From Collinsella sp. AF08-23 (lineage in GTDB: Bacteria; Actinomycetota; Coriobacteriia; Coriobacteriales; Coriobacteriaceae): a stretch of 64,000 nucleotides of DNA. The position numbers and the translations under genes are program-made. The notes under the pieces are model-generated. The model saw only the letters and a program-made list of their open reading frames with translations. It searched no databases and was not told the origin of the DNA. Where the stretch lies: NCBI RefSeq assembly GCF_003479805.1, contig NZ_QUHV01000010.1, forward strand, positions 17,245 through 81,244. The letters run 5' to 3'. This document shows positions 41,500 to 50,599 of this stretch, piece after piece (within the stretch, counting starts at the first letter, position 1; every line of letters starts with the position of its first letter).

Positions 41500-42275
41500 C
41501 GGCCCGTCCCCTGCCGTTTGCCCCCGGTTCCCGCGATGGGGCTTTGGGAGCGTGCGATCCGTTCGCCATTGAGGCGCGTGGCCTTGTCAAGCAGTTCGGC
41601 GGCAGGCGCGCGTTGGATGGGGTCGACCTCGTGCTGCCTCAAGGCGCCTTCCTCTCAATATTTGGCCCCAACGGCGCCGGCAAGACGACGTTACTGCGCG
41701 AGCTCGCCTTGCTGGCGCGCCCCACATGCGGCGAACTGCGTATGCTCGGCGTAAATGCCCTGGAGGAGCCCGATGCCTTGCGCGCTCGCGTAGGGCTCAT
41801 TTCCCACAAGCCGATGCTCTATGGAGACCTGACCGCCCAAGAGAACCTGGCGTTCTTCGCCTCGCTCTACGGCATGGCGGGTGCTGCGGCACAGGCGCGC
41901 ATCGACGATTTGCTGCGTTTGGTCGAGCTCGATCATCGGCGGAACGACTGCGTGCGTACGTTCTCGCGCGGCATGCAGCAGCGGCTCTCGATTGCCCGGG
42001 CACTTATCAGCGACCCCGAGATCGTGTTGCTCGATGAACCCTATTCCGGACTCGACCCTCATGCGGCGGAGCTCTTCGACCAGCTTATCGACCGTGTGCG
42101 CGAGGGGCGGACCTTCGTGATGGTGAGTCATGACCTCGAGAAGGGCTACGACCTATGCACCCATGCCCTCATCCTGGCGCAGGGCGCGGTCGTGGTGTGC
42201 GCCCAGAAGGCCGACGTGGACCGCGGGGCATTCCGCGACTTGTATTTGGCGACCGTGGGAATGGGGGTGGCGTAG
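41496..42275 (+). CDS. ccmA: heme exporter ATPase CcmA
   Basis: 259 residues with one ABC domain: FGPNGAGKTTLL (Walker A), LISHKPMLYGDLTAQENLAFF, FSRGMQQRLSIARAL (signature) and IVLLDEPYSGLDPH (Walker B). The N-terminal ~25 residues are an extension. With CcmB and CcmC it releases heme-loaded CcmE. ATGA overlap with ccmF and direct contact with ccmB show tight coupling. Confidence 0.92.
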   Translation: MTARPLPFAPGSRDGALGACDPFAIEARGLVKQFGGRRALDGVDLVLPQGAFLSIFGPNGAGKTTLLRELALLARPTCGELRMLGVNALEEPDALRARVGLISHKPMLYGDLTAQENLAFFASLYGMAGAAAQARIDDLLRLVELDHRRNDCVRTFSRGMQQRLSIARALISDPEIVLLDEPYSGLDPHAAELFDQLIDRVREGRTFVMVSHDLEKGYDLCTHALILAQGAVVVCAQKADVDRGAFRDLYLATVGMGVA

Positions 42276-43112
42276 ATGGAGGAGAAGCGGGAGAGCCTGC
42301 GTCGTGGTGACGTGGGGGCGCAGGGTGCCGTTGTCGCTCCGGGTGCCGCCGTTGGCGCGGGTGCTATCGGCGTCCCGCGCGCCTCGGACGCCCCGGCCAA
42401 GCCCTCAACCTCCAAACCCTCGGCGTTCGCCCAGTATCGCGCCCTGTTGGGCAAGGACGTGCGGCAGGAATTGCGCACGCGCGAGATGCTCACCTCGATG
42501 GCTGTGTACTCGCTTTTGGTGCTGGCGGTGTACGGGGCCGCGTTGGCGCAGGTGGGGGACAAACTGCAGGTTGTCTCCTTTTCCGGCGGTCTGCTGTGGG
42601 CACTTATCGTGTTTACGAGCCTGCTTGGTCTCAATCGCAGTTTTTCGCACGAGACCGAGTCGGGCTGCCTGGAGGGCATCCTGCTGGCGCCGGTTGACCG
42701 CGCGGTCGTGTTCTTGGCCAAGACGACTTCGAATCTGCTGTTCCTGCTCGCCGTTGAGCTGGTGACCGTACCGCTGTTCTTCGTCTTCTTCCTCTCGGGT
42801 GCACCGCTGTCCGCCACTGCGCCGATGATCGTGCTGCCGTTGTTGGTGGGCACGGTGGGCGTCGCCGGTGTGGGCACCTTGCTGTCGACCATGGCGATCG
42901 ACACGCGCGGCAAGGACGTCTTGCTCGCCATCCTGTTCATACCGGTGGCGTTTCCGCTGCTGTATGCATGCGTCTCGGCCACCGGCGTCGCGCTCGCTGG
43001 CGTTGAGGGAACCTTTGCCACGTTCTGGAGGAGCCTTGCGCTCGCCGGCACCTACGATGTCGTGATGATTGCAGCCGCTTGGGGCCTCTACGAGTTCGTT
43101 CTCGATTCGTGA
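42276..43112 (+). CDS. ccmB: heme exporter membrane subunit CcmB
   Basis: 278 residues. The first ~50 are an Ala/Gly/Pro-rich, probably cytoplasmic extension, longer than usual. The rest has six membrane spans. Family features: LLGKDVRQELRTREMLTSM, GGLLWALIVFTSLLGLNRSF, ESGCLEGILLAPVDR and FVFFLSGAPL. It partners CcmA. The start abuts the ccmA stop and a GGGGGTGG site overlaps the end of ccmA. Followed by ccmC after 45 bp. Confidence 0.9.
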   Translation: MEEKRESLRRGDVGAQGAVVAPGAAVGAGAIGVPRASDAPAKPSTSKPSAFAQYRALLGKDVRQELRTREMLTSMAVYSLLVLAVYGAALAQVGDKLQVVSFSGGLLWALIVFTSLLGLNRSFSHETESGCLEGILLAPVDRAVVFLAKTTSNLLFLLAVELVTVPLFFVFFLSGAPLSATAPMIVLPLLVGTVGVAGVGTLLSTMAIDTRGKDVLLAILFIPVAFPLLYACVSATGVALAGVEGTFATFWRSLALAGTYDVVMIAAAWGLYEFVLDS

Positions 43113-43157
43113 TCCAACGAGCTGGTACCATACCTAATCAAAAAGGAAGGGGGTCTT

Positions 43158-44039
43158 GTGACCTTGAAGAAATCTAATGCAATGGTGCCCGCCCTGCTCG
43201 TGCTGGGCGCGCTGCTCATCGCGACTGACGTGGTATGGACGTTCACCTTGGCGCCGCTCGTGCAGGGTGCGCGACTGTCCGAATCCGTGGTGATTGCGGG
43301 GCAAATGGTCACCACCAAGTTGCTGCTGAGCCAAAAGATCTTCTACTTGCATGTTCCCGTTGCGATTGCCTCGTTCGTGTTCATGGGGGTGGCGGCTTAC
43401 CACGCCCTGCGGTTCCTTGTGACCAAGGACCGTGCGCGCGATGTGCGCTCGCGCACCGCCATGCAGGTCACGCTTGTGTTCATCGTGGCAACCATGATCT
43501 CGGGCGATCTTTGGACGCGCTTCGAGTGGGGCGTCTGGTGGGTGTGGGAGCCTCGACTCACTACGTACTTCATCCTGATGCTGCTGGTGATTGGGTACTT
43601 TGTGCTGCGCAACGCGCTCGATGATCCCGAGAAGATCGCACGCTTCGCCGCAGTGTTTTGCGTTGTCTCGTTTGTGGATGCGCCCATTTCGTTCCTCATC
43701 ACGCGCTTGGTGCCGAGCTCGGTGCATCCGGTGGTGTTCAGGACGGATTCTGGTCTGCCGCCGCTTATGCTCATTCCGTTTTTGCTGGGTATGGCGGGTG
43801 TGCTCATGGTCGCGTTTGCTCTGTATCGCTATGCGCTGCGGGTGAATGCCGCCGCCGATGAGGTTGAGGAGCTCAAGCGGCGCCTTGAGGATTTCGATTC
43901 CGCCGCGTCCCGTGCGGCCGCCGCCGAGGCGCTTGAGCGCCTGCGGACAAAGGCCGCGACCGTCGTTGCCGATGGCCGCGATGGCGCCAGCTGCGCCGCG
44001 GTCGTTTCTCCCGCAACCAACGAGCCTGAGGAGGGCTAA
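43158..44039 (+). CDS. ccmC: heme delivery protein CcmC
   Basis: 293 residues with six membrane spans and a C-terminal charged helix (~225-293). The WWD-like motif is GVWWVWEPRLTTYFILML (~125-145); its usual Asp is Glu here. Conserved His residues sit before it (YLHVPVAIASFVF) and after (VPSSVHPVVF). It delivers heme to CcmE. GTG start at 43158 with AGGAAGGGGG upstream. The acidic/basic tail is longer than in E. coli. Overlaps or touches ccmD at its 3' end. Confidence 0.9.
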   Translation: MTLKKSNAMVPALLVLGALLIATDVVWTFTLAPLVQGARLSESVVIAGQMVTTKLLLSQKIFYLHVPVAIASFVFMGVAAYHALRFLVTKDRARDVRSRTAMQVTLVFIVATMISGDLWTRFEWGVWWVWEPRLTTYFILMLLVIGYFVLRNALDDPEKIARFAAVFCVVSFVDAPISFLITRLVPSSVHPVVFRTDSGLPPLMLIPFLLGMAGVLMVAFALYRYALRVNAAADEVEELKRRLEDFDSAASRAAAAEALERLRTKAATVVADGRDGASCAAVVSPATNEPEEG

Positions 44040-44231
44040 ATGGATCCGATTCTTTCCGAGGTCTATTCGACTGTTTTGCCTGCGGCGCCCTTTGTCTTGG
44101 CTGCGTATGTGGGCATCTTGCTGGCGTTGTTTGTGTTCGTACTCTCCTTGTGGCGCAAATCAAAGCGCACGGAGGCCGACATCGAAGCGCTCAGGCGCGC
44201 GCTCGAGGAGCGGGAACGGGAGTCCCGATAG
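44040..44231 (+). CDS. ccmD: CcmD-like small membrane protein
   Basis: 63 residues: one membrane span (~12-40, PFVLAAYVGILLALFVFVLS) and a charged C-terminal helix, the layout of CcmD, which helps release holo-CcmE. It starts directly after the ccmC stop (TAAATG). It is the last gene of the operon and is followed by a terminator. No ccmG or ccmH is present in the window. Confidence 0.82.
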   Translation: MDPILSEVYSTVLPAAPFVLAAYVGILLALFVFVLSLWRKSKRTEADIEALRRALEERERESR

Positions 44232-44274
44232 GGCACATTCCTTCTTCTGCGAAAGCTTAAACCCCTATAAAGCC

Positions 44275-44312
44275 AAAACGGCCCTTGGCAGGTGGCTGTC
44301 AAGGGTCGTTTT
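44275..44312 (+). terminator. ccm operon terminator
   Basis: A near-perfect stem (AAAACG..CAG with CTG..CGTTTT; 44275-44291 with 44296-44312) around a 4 nt loop, ending in CGTTTTCC. It lies ~45 bp past ccmD. Confidence 0.85.
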
Positions 44313-44488
44313 CCGTATATCACGTGAAGATGCGTGTGCCTTACGATGCCCTTGTGAACGAAGGTAGGGGTGCTGAGCTGGGGTGTCAGAACATGCGGAC
44401 TCAGGTGCAAGCCATGCGTGAGAAGCCGTTGGAGAACTGGTCGGAAGCGCCTGATACGCTCGTGCTCCACACAGAGAAGGAGGACGAG

Positions 44489-44782
44489 ATGACCGGGTTG
44501 TGCGTGAAGGCGGATCCAAATGCGGGACCGCGGGGCTTTTTGGAACAAGCACTCATCGATTCGGTGAGCGATGAGCAGGCGGGTGGGGACAGTTGGTGCG
44601 GAGTACCGCTCGGCAGATGGCTGCGCGATGAGGGCCGTGTTCCCATGCGAGCGGCAAAGACGCATCTAAGCAGGTTGGCGGCGTATGCCAACAGTACGGG
44701 GGAGACGATCACCGTGGTGAGAAACGGCATCCCCTGGTTCGAGATACGACCCCTTGCCGCCGATTTCATGTCGACGGTGTAG
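44489..44782 (+). CDS. orphan Phd/YefM-like antitoxin
   Basis: 97 residues starting at 44489, where AAGGAGGACG gives a strong ribosome binding site. The C-terminal half resembles Phd antitoxins: VPMRAAKTHLSRLAAYANSTGETITVVRNGIPWFEI. The N-terminal ~45 residues (FLEQALIDSVSDEQAGG, CGVPLGRWLRDEGR) are an added region not usual in the family. No toxin gene (Doc, RelE or VapC type) is next to it, so it may be a regulator or a remnant. In-frame ATGs at 44285 and 44330 would give longer versions but have weak sites. Confidence 0.6.
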   Translation: MTGLCVKADPNAGPRGFLEQALIDSVSDEQAGGDSWCGVPLGRWLRDEGRVPMRAAKTHLSRLAAYANSTGETITVVRNGIPWFEIRPLAADFMSTV

Positions 44783-44796
44783 CCACACGCAAAAAC

Positions 44797-44837
44797 TTCG
44801 CCCACCCGTACCCGCAAAGCGCGGTTCGGGTGGGCGA
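44797..44837 (-). terminator. exporter operon terminator
   Basis: On the minus strand an 11 bp stem (TCGCCCACCCG with CGGGTGGGCGA) is followed by AGTTTTTG. It lies ~35 bp past the stop of the second ABC gene and may also end the antitoxin transcript from the other side. Confidence 0.8.
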
Positions 44838-44873
44838 GGCGAGGGATTGGGCAAAGATGCGGGGGCTTGTCCG

Positions 44874-46793
44874 CTATTCGAGTTCGAATGCGCCGGTGTA
44901 GAGCTGGTAGTAGTAACCCTTCTTGGCGATGAGCTCATCATGCGTGCCGCGTTCGATTACGCGACCGTGGTCGAGGCAGATGATCACATCGGAGTTGCGG
45001 ACCGTCGAGAGTCGGTGCGCGATGACGAACGTGGTGCGTCCCTGCATAAGGGCATCCATGCCGCGCTGGACAATCGCCTCGGTGCGCGTGTCGATGGAGC
45101 TCGTCGCCTCATCGAGAATCATCGCGGGCGGATCGGCGACGGCGGCACGGGCGATGGAGACGAGCTGGCGTTGGCCCTGGCTGAGCTGCGAACCGTTGCC
45201 GGTAAGCATGGTGCTGTAGCCATCGGGCAGGCGGCGGATGAAGTCGTCGGCACCTGCGAGCTCGGCTGCCTTGATGCACTCCTCGTCGGTCGCATCGAGC
45301 TTGCCGTACCGGATGTTGTCCATGACGGTGCCGGTGAACAGGTTGACGTCTTGGAGCACCACGCCCAGGGATCGGCGAAGGTCTGCCTTCTTGATCTTGT
45401 TCACGTTGATGCCGTCGTATCGGATCTTGCCGTCCGCGATGTCGTAGAAGCGATTGATGAGGTTGGTGATCGTGGTCTTGCCTGCGCCCGTAGCACCGAC
45501 AAACGCCACTTTCTGACCGGGTTTGGCGTAGACCGAGACGCCGTGCAGAACCTCATGGTCGGGGGTGTAGCCAAAGTCGACATCGACCATGCGGACGTCG
45601 CCGCGCAGCGGAACGTACGTCACGGTGCCGTCGGCCTTGTGCGGATGCTTCCACGCCCAGAGGCCCGTGCGGTGATCAGCCTCTTCGATCTCCCAGGTGC
45701 TGGGGTTGACCTGGGCGTTGACAAGCGTCACGTACCCCTCGTCAACCTCCGGCTCCTGGTCGAGCAGCTCAAAGATGCGGTCCGCTCCGGCGAGACCCAT
45801 GACCACGGCGTTGATTTGCTGGGAGACCTGTCCAATCTGGCCGCAGAACTGTTTTGTCATATTGAGGAAGGGAACCACCACGGCGATGGACAGCGGAAGG
45901 CCGGAGAAGGAGAGGTTGGGCACGCCGAGCGCCAAAAAGACGCCACCGGCAAGCGCAACCACGACATAGATGAGGTTGCCGAGGTTCATCAGGATGGGCA
46001 TGAGGATGTTGGCGAACATGTTGGCCTTCTGCGAGACCTCGAAGAGCTTCTCGTTGCGCTCGTCAAAGTCCTCCTCCGCCGCATGTTCGTGGCAAAACGC
46101 CTTGACGACCTTCTGGCCGTTCATGACTTCCTCGATGTGTCCCTCAACAACGCCGAGCTCGGTTTGCTGCGCGATGAAGAAGCGCGCGGAGTTGGAGCCG
46201 AGCAGCTTGGTGAGGAACGTCATGACGGCTACACCGGCGATGATCACCAAGCCCATCCATGCCGAGAAGTAGAACATGATGAACAAGACGGTGGCGAGCA
46301 CGATGACGGTTTGTAGGAGGTTGGGAAGGGACTGCGAGATCATCTGGCGCAGCGTGTCGATGTCGTTGGTGTAGTGCGACATGATGTCGCCGCGCTGGTT
46401 GGTGTCGAAATACCTGATGGGAAGGTCCTGCATGCGATTGAACATCTTTTCACGGAGCTTCTCGAGAGAGCCCTGCGTGATGACGGCCATGTAGCGATTC
46501 CAGAACAGGGAGGAGAGGTTGCCTATGAGGTAGATAATGGCGAGGGCGGTCACGAGGCCCACAATCTTGGGCTGTGCCGCCGCCCAGTCACCCGTCTGCC
46601 AAGAGGACGAGATGACTTCGAGGGCTTTTTGCAGGAAGAGCGAGCCAACTGAGTTGATGAGGCCGCATAGGAGTACGCCGGCCATGACCAACGGCAACAG
46701 GACGGGGTAGAACGAGAACAGCATCTTGACGAGACGTTTGAGCGTTCCGGGGCGGCGATTCTTTGCGCGAGCTGCGGTGGTTGCCTTACTCAT
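44874..46793 (-). CDS. ABC exporter half, canonical ATPase
   Basis: 639 residues: membrane domain (~25-360, six spans) and ATPase domain (~380-630) with GATGAGKTT, QLSQGQRQLVS and AMILDEATSSIDTRTE, including the catalytic Glu, and IAHRLS. Forms a heterodimer with the gene upstream, whose own site is degenerate. Typical of LmrCD/BmrCD-like multidrug exporters. The ATG at 46793 has AAGGAGGTGAG upstream and overlaps the first half-gene by 8 nt. Between the domains ~50 residues form an unusual extension (WEIEEADHRTGLWAWKHPHK). Substrate unknown. Confidence 0.9.
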   Translation of the reverse strand: MSKATTAARAKNRRPGTLKRLVKMLFSFYPVLLPLVMAGVLLCGLINSVGSLFLQKALEVISSSWQTGDWAAAQPKIVGLVTALAIIYLIGNLSSLFWNRYMAVITQGSLEKLREKMFNRMQDLPIRYFDTNQRGDIMSHYTNDIDTLRQMISQSLPNLLQTVIVLATVLFIMFYFSAWMGLVIIAGVAVMTFLTKLLGSNSARFFIAQQTELGVVEGHIEEVMNGQKVVKAFCHEHAAEEDFDERNEKLFEVSQKANMFANILMPILMNLGNLIYVVVALAGGVFLALGVPNLSFSGLPLSIAVVVPFLNMTKQFCGQIGQVSQQINAVVMGLAGADRIFELLDQEPEVDEGYVTLVNAQVNPSTWEIEEADHRTGLWAWKHPHKADGTVTYVPLRGDVRMVDVDFGYTPDHEVLHGVSVYAKPGQKVAFVGATGAGKTTITNLINRFYDIADGKIRYDGINVNKIKKADLRRSLGVVLQDVNLFTGTVMDNIRYGKLDATDEECIKAAELAGADDFIRRLPDGYSTMLTGNGSQLSQGQRQLVSIARAAVADPPAMILDEATSSIDTRTEAIVQRGMDALMQGRTTFVIAHRLSTVRNSDVIICLDHGRVIERGTHDELIAKKGYYYQLYTGAFELE

Positions 46794-48549
46794 GCGCCTC
46801 ACCTCCTTCCTGAGCCTCCTCGCTCATCTTGTTTTGAGAGACGAATGTCTCGCGGTAGATCTCGGAGCTCTCCATGAGCTCGTCGTGCGTACCGATGCTG
46901 GCGATGCGGCCGCCCTCCATGACGATGATGCGGTCGGCGTCCTGCACACTCGTAATGCGCTGCGCGATGATGAGCTTGGTTGTCTCGGGCAGGTATTCGG
47001 CCAGACCGGCGCGGATCTTGGCGTCCGTCTTGGTGTCGACGGCGCTCGTGGAGTCGTCGAGAATCAAGATCTTGGGGCGGCGGAGCAGGGCGCGCGCAAT
47101 GCAGAGGCGTTGCTTCTGGCCACCGGAGACGTTGGAGCCCCCCTGCTCGATCCACGTATCGTAGCCCTTGGGGAAGCCGTCGACGAACTCGTCGGCACAG
47201 GCCAGGTGTGCCGCCTCTCGGACCTCATCGTCGGTGGCATCGGGATCGCCCCAGCGCAGATTGTCGGCGATGGTGCCGCTAAAGAGCACGTTCTTCTGCA
47301 GAACCATGGCGACCTGATGACGCAGGGAGTCGAGGTCGTAGTCGCGAACGTCACGCCCGCCCACACGGACCGTGCCCTCGGTGACGTCGTATAGGCGTGC
47401 GATGAGGTTGACGAGCGTGGACTTCGCGGATCCGGTACCGCCGATGATGCCGATGGTCTCGCCGCTGGCGATGTGAAGGTCGATGCCATCGAGCGCCTGC
47501 CGCTCGGCATGCTCGGAATACTTGAAGCTCACGTTGTCGAAGTCGATGGAGCCGTCTACGATCTCATGAATGGGTTCATTCGGATTGGCGATGGTGGGCT
47601 CGTCGTGAAGCACCTCGACGATACGATTGGCGCTTTCCTCGGCCATGGTCACCATGACGAAGATCATGGAGAGCTGCATGAGGCTCATGAGAATCTGGAA
47701 GCCGTAGGTGAAGGTGGACGAGAGCTGGCCGACGTCGAATAGCTCGCCCTGGCTCGTGATGATGAGCTTGGACCCGAGGAAGATGATGAGGACGAATGCG
47801 CCGTTGACGCACAGGTTCATCATCGGGTTGTTGAAAGCCAGTAGCTTTTCGGCGCGGGTGAAGTCGGCGCAGACGTCCTGCGCGGCGTGCGCGAACTTCT
47901 GCTTCTCGTAGTCTTCGCGCACGTAGCTCTTTACCACGCGCATGCCGGTGACGTTCTCCTCGACCGATTCGTTGAGCGCGTCGTACTTGTGAAACACGCG
48001 GGTGAAAATGGGGCCGACCTTGTGGATGATGAAACCAAGACCGCCACCGAGCAGCGGAATCATGGCGAGATACACGAAGGAGATGGAACCGCCCATGGCG
48101 TAAGCCATCGCGAACGCGAAGACCAGCACGAGCGGCGCACGGACGGCGATGCGGATGATGAGCATGAACGCCTGCTGGACGTTGGTGACGTCGGTGGTGA
48201 GGCGTGTGACCAGCGAGGAGCTGGAGAAGCGGTCGATGTTGGCGAACGAGAACGTCTGGATCTTGTAGAAGAGGTCGTGACGGAGGTTCTTGGCGAATCC
48301 ACAGCTCGCGTAGCTACAGGTAATGCCCGCAGCGGCACCGAACAGCAGCGATATGAGAGCGATGACGACGAGGACCCCGGCCGTGGGCAGGATCTCGGCG
48401 ACCGTTGCGCCGTCTTTGATGACGTCGATGAGGTTGGCAGTCACAAAGGGGATCGCCATCTCGCAGGCGACCTCGAACAACACCAAGATTGGCGTGGCGA
48501 TTGTGGGCCACTTGTAGTTTCGAATGGATGCAGCAAGCGTATTAACCAT
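46786..48549 (-). CDS. ABC exporter half, degenerate ATPase
   Basis: 587 residues, six-span membrane domain (~15-300) then ATPase (~340-580). Walker A reads GGTGSAKST, with Ala for Gly; the signature is NVSGGQKQRL; Walker B ends ILILDDSTSAVD, with Asp in place of the catalytic Glu, as in one half of heterodimeric exporters. GGGAGGAG precedes the ATG at 48549. It overlaps the MarR-type regulator gene by 8 nt upstream and the partner by 8 nt downstream, so the three form one operon controlled by that regulator. Confidence 0.9.
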   Translation of the reverse strand: MVNTLAASIRNYKWPTIATPILVLFEVACEMAIPFVTANLIDVIKDGATVAEILPTAGVLVVIALISLLFGAAAGITCSYASCGFAKNLRHDLFYKIQTFSFANIDRFSSSSLVTRLTTDVTNVQQAFMLIIRIAVRAPLVLVFAFAMAYAMGGSISFVYLAMIPLLGGGLGFIIHKVGPIFTRVFHKYDALNESVEENVTGMRVVKSYVREDYEKQKFAHAAQDVCADFTRAEKLLAFNNPMMNLCVNGAFVLIIFLGSKLIITSQGELFDVGQLSSTFTYGFQILMSLMQLSMIFVMVTMAEESANRIVEVLHDEPTIANPNEPIHEIVDGSIDFDNVSFKYSEHAERQALDGIDLHIASGETIGIIGGTGSAKSTLVNLIARLYDVTEGTVRVGGRDVRDYDLDSLRHQVAMVLQKNVLFSGTIADNLRWGDPDATDDEVREAAHLACADEFVDGFPKGYDTWIEQGGSNVSGGQKQRLCIARALLRRPKILILDDSTSAVDTKTDAKIRAGLAEYLPETTKLIIAQRITSVQDADRIIVMEGGRIASIGTHDELMESSEIYRETFVSQNKMSEEAQEGGEAHE

Positions 48550-49018
48550 CTAACTCCTCCCAGGTCACACGGATCTTCTCGAGCATTTCGGCGAGTTGTT
48601 CTTGCTCTTCGACGGTGAGTGCCGAGAACGCGGCGCGTCTGAAGGCCTCCCGCTTGTCGTGCTCGTGCTGGGCGAGCTCCCGACCCGCCTGCGTGAGGTG
48701 CACGAAAAGCTGACGGCGGTCCTTGGTGTCGCGCGTACGCTCAATGAGCCTCGCACACTCCATTTTGGATAGGATCTCCGACAACGAGCCGGGCTTGATC
48801 TCAAAGCGAGATCCGAGTTCCTGCTGCGAGAGTCGGCCCCCACAGCGGTCGAGCATGCACAGGATGGGCACCTGCCCCGATCGCCCACCGCCGTGAAAGT
48901 GCATATAGTGCCCGCAGAAACCCAGGCCCTGCAGGATGCGCTTGGCACGGGCAATGTCCTCGTCAGTCTCCGCCGGGGCGCTCGCGTCAAGCGCCTCGTG
49001 GTACTCATGGTCTGTCAT
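48542..49018 (-). CDS. MarR-family transcriptional regulator
   Basis: 158 residues. The winged helix is clear: LSQQELGSRFEIKPGSLSEILSKME then RLIERTRDTKDRRQLFVHLTQAGREL, a MarR wing with DxRR. The N-terminal ~30 residues are an acidic, alanine-rich extension followed by CGHYMHFHGGGRSGQ, which has several His and one Cys and could bind metal. The ATG at 49018 has GGGAGG five bases upstream; a GTG at 49024 is also possible. It probably represses its own operon, whose two other genes code for an ABC exporter. Confidence 0.88.
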   Translation of the reverse strand: MTDHEYHEALDASAPAETDEDIARAKRILQGLGFCGHYMHFHGGGRSGQVPILCMLDRCGGRLSQQELGSRFEIKPGSLSEILSKMECARLIERTRDTKDRRQLFVHLTQAGRELAQHEHDKREAFRRAAFSALTVEEQEQLAEMLEKIRVTWEELDG

Positions 49019-49425
49019 CTCCACCTCCCATATATGTCATTGTTGTTTGGCCGTGTAGAGATTAGGACTCTTGCGAACAACAGTCAAGGTACCAAATAAT
49101 CAGGAACCGAATTAATTTTTGGTTCGTGCGCAACCCGTTTTAGAAGCATTCCGTCAAGCTTGAGGTTTTGCCGCATTTTGACTCCCCGCTGAGCGGCCGA
49201 TTGATTAGACTCGCAAACACGCAGGTAGAAGAGGTTCTACGGCTATGAATGCTTGGGAATTCGCGCAAAACTGCGACAGACTTTCGATGGTGGGGCACCG
49301 GGCTCCGTAAAGGGGCTTCGCAGAGCGAAAAACGGGGATAATGGATGCAACGGCGCCCGATTGGAGGCGCCAGCCTGGCGGGGTTGCCATGTGCGCCGCT
49401 TCGCCCTCGATTGAAAGGTCCTGCC
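49019..49425. other. divergent intergenic region, marR/aldose epimerase
   Basis: 407 bp with no gene. It has the MarR operator candidate (49104-49125) and a short GGCGCC inverted repeat near 49349-49369. A GATAAT-like hexamer near 49336 may serve the epimerase gene. Confidence 0.45.
49104..49125. promoter_or_regulatory. MarR-type operator candidate
   Basis: GAACC and GGTTC enclose an AT-rich 12 bp centre containing AATTAATT, giving an imperfect 22 bp palindrome about 90 bp before the regulator's start. MarR proteins usually bind such dyads overlapping their promoter. Confidence 0.45.
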
Positions 49426-50322
49426 ATGTCGACTGTCACCACCATTGCCAAAGGCAACGTCACCGCTCAGATATCATCCATGGGCGCCGAGCTCACAAGC
49501 TTCGTCGTAGATGACAGGGAGTATCTGTGGCAGGCTGATCCAACGTTTTGGGGCAAGCACGCACCGGTGCTGTTTCCCATCGTGGGCTCCATCCGTGGCG
49601 GGGAGGCAACGTGCTCAGAGGGCGCCTGCCGCATGGAACGCCACGGCCTCGCCCGCACCGCGGAGCACGCCGTCGTCGGCATGGCTGAGGATGGGTCTGC
49701 GGTGACGTTCGAGTACCGCGACACCCCCGAGACTCTCAAGGCCTACCCATATCACTTCAAGCTCAACATGACCTACGCAATCACGGGCGATGCCACGCTG
49801 ACACAGACGTTCACCGTCACCAACACCGGCGACGTTGATCTGCCGTTCTCCGTTGGCGGCCACCCCGCGTTTAACGTTCCCGCGCCGGGCGCCGAGAGCG
49901 AGGACTTCGAGGATTACGTTTTCGAGTTCGCCGAGCCCTGGACGTGCACCGCACCTCGCATCGCCGAGGGCGGCCTCCTCACCTTCGATGAGTCCTTCGT
50001 CCCAGTCGAAAATTCGGACGTGCTGCCGGTTACGCGGAGCCTGTTCGCGCACGATGCCGTTATGCTCACCGATGTCCCCGGCGGAACGCTCACGCTGCGC
50101 GGCACCAAGAGCGGTCGCGGCATGCGTGTCGACTTCGCCGACTTCAAGTACATTGGTCTGTGGTCCGCCCAAGAGGGCAACTCGCCGTTCATCGCGCTGG
50201 AGCCTTGGACCGGCCATGCCACGCTCACGAGCGAGGACGACGTACTTGAGCATAAGCGCGACATCACGATCCTGGCGCCCGGCAAGACCGCGGAGTACAG
50301 CTTTAGCATGACCGCGCTTTAA
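49426..50322 (+). CDS. aldose 1-epimerase family protein (LacX-like)
   Basis: 298 residues. Galactose-mutarotase-like fold: APVLFPIVGSIRGGE, the HGLAR motif and FSVGGHPAFNVP, where conserved His residues would act on the sugar. This subgroup is often called LacX or YeaD-like; its sugar is unknown. The ATG at 49426 has AAAGG upstream; the longer frame to 49345 is not supported. It is monocistronic between the MarR operon and the TRIC gene. Confidence 0.85.
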   Translation: MSTVTTIAKGNVTAQISSMGAELTSFVVDDREYLWQADPTFWGKHAPVLFPIVGSIRGGEATCSEGACRMERHGLARTAEHAVVGMAEDGSAVTFEYRDTPETLKAYPYHFKLNMTYAITGDATLTQTFTVTNTGDVDLPFSVGGHPAFNVPAPGAESEDFEDYVFEFAEPWTCTAPRIAEGGLLTFDESFVPVENSDVLPVTRSLFAHDAVMLTDVPGGTLTLRGTKSGRGMRVDFADFKYIGLWSAQEGNSPFIALEPWTGHATLTSEDDVLEHKRDITILAPGKTAEYSFSMTAL

Positions 50323-50553
50323 TGCTCGGACCGATCGCGTATACTCGGGCAAATCGCGTGCGCCGAGCGTGAACTGGGACAAGCTTTGTGCCGCATGAGA
50401 GAGCGTGCCGATGGGCGGGTCGTTGCCACGGGGCGGCGGCCCGCCGTGCGTGGGGCCATTTTCGTGCGAGGCGAGGCGTGGCTCAGCTGCGCACGTCGGA
50501 GCTTGAAGCGTTGTGCTGCAAAATTCCCTTTCAGTAAAAGCACCCTATCTAAT

Positions 50554-50599
50554 TACTGAGATCTCCGGTTCCTCGCTACTGAGATCTCCGGTTCCTCGC
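50554..50599. repeat. tandem 23 bp duplication at the TRIC gene end
   Basis: TACTGAGATCTCCGGTTCCT, continuing CGC, occurs twice in perfect tandem (50554-50576 and 50577-50599). The stop codon of the TRIC gene (50576-50578) is formed at the junction of the two copies. Confidence 0.85.

Noticed and set aside
50395..50559. 54-codon frame between the epimerase and TRIC genes
   Set aside because: Arg-rich composition and no ribosome binding site; ends inside the tandem repeat of the TRIC gene.
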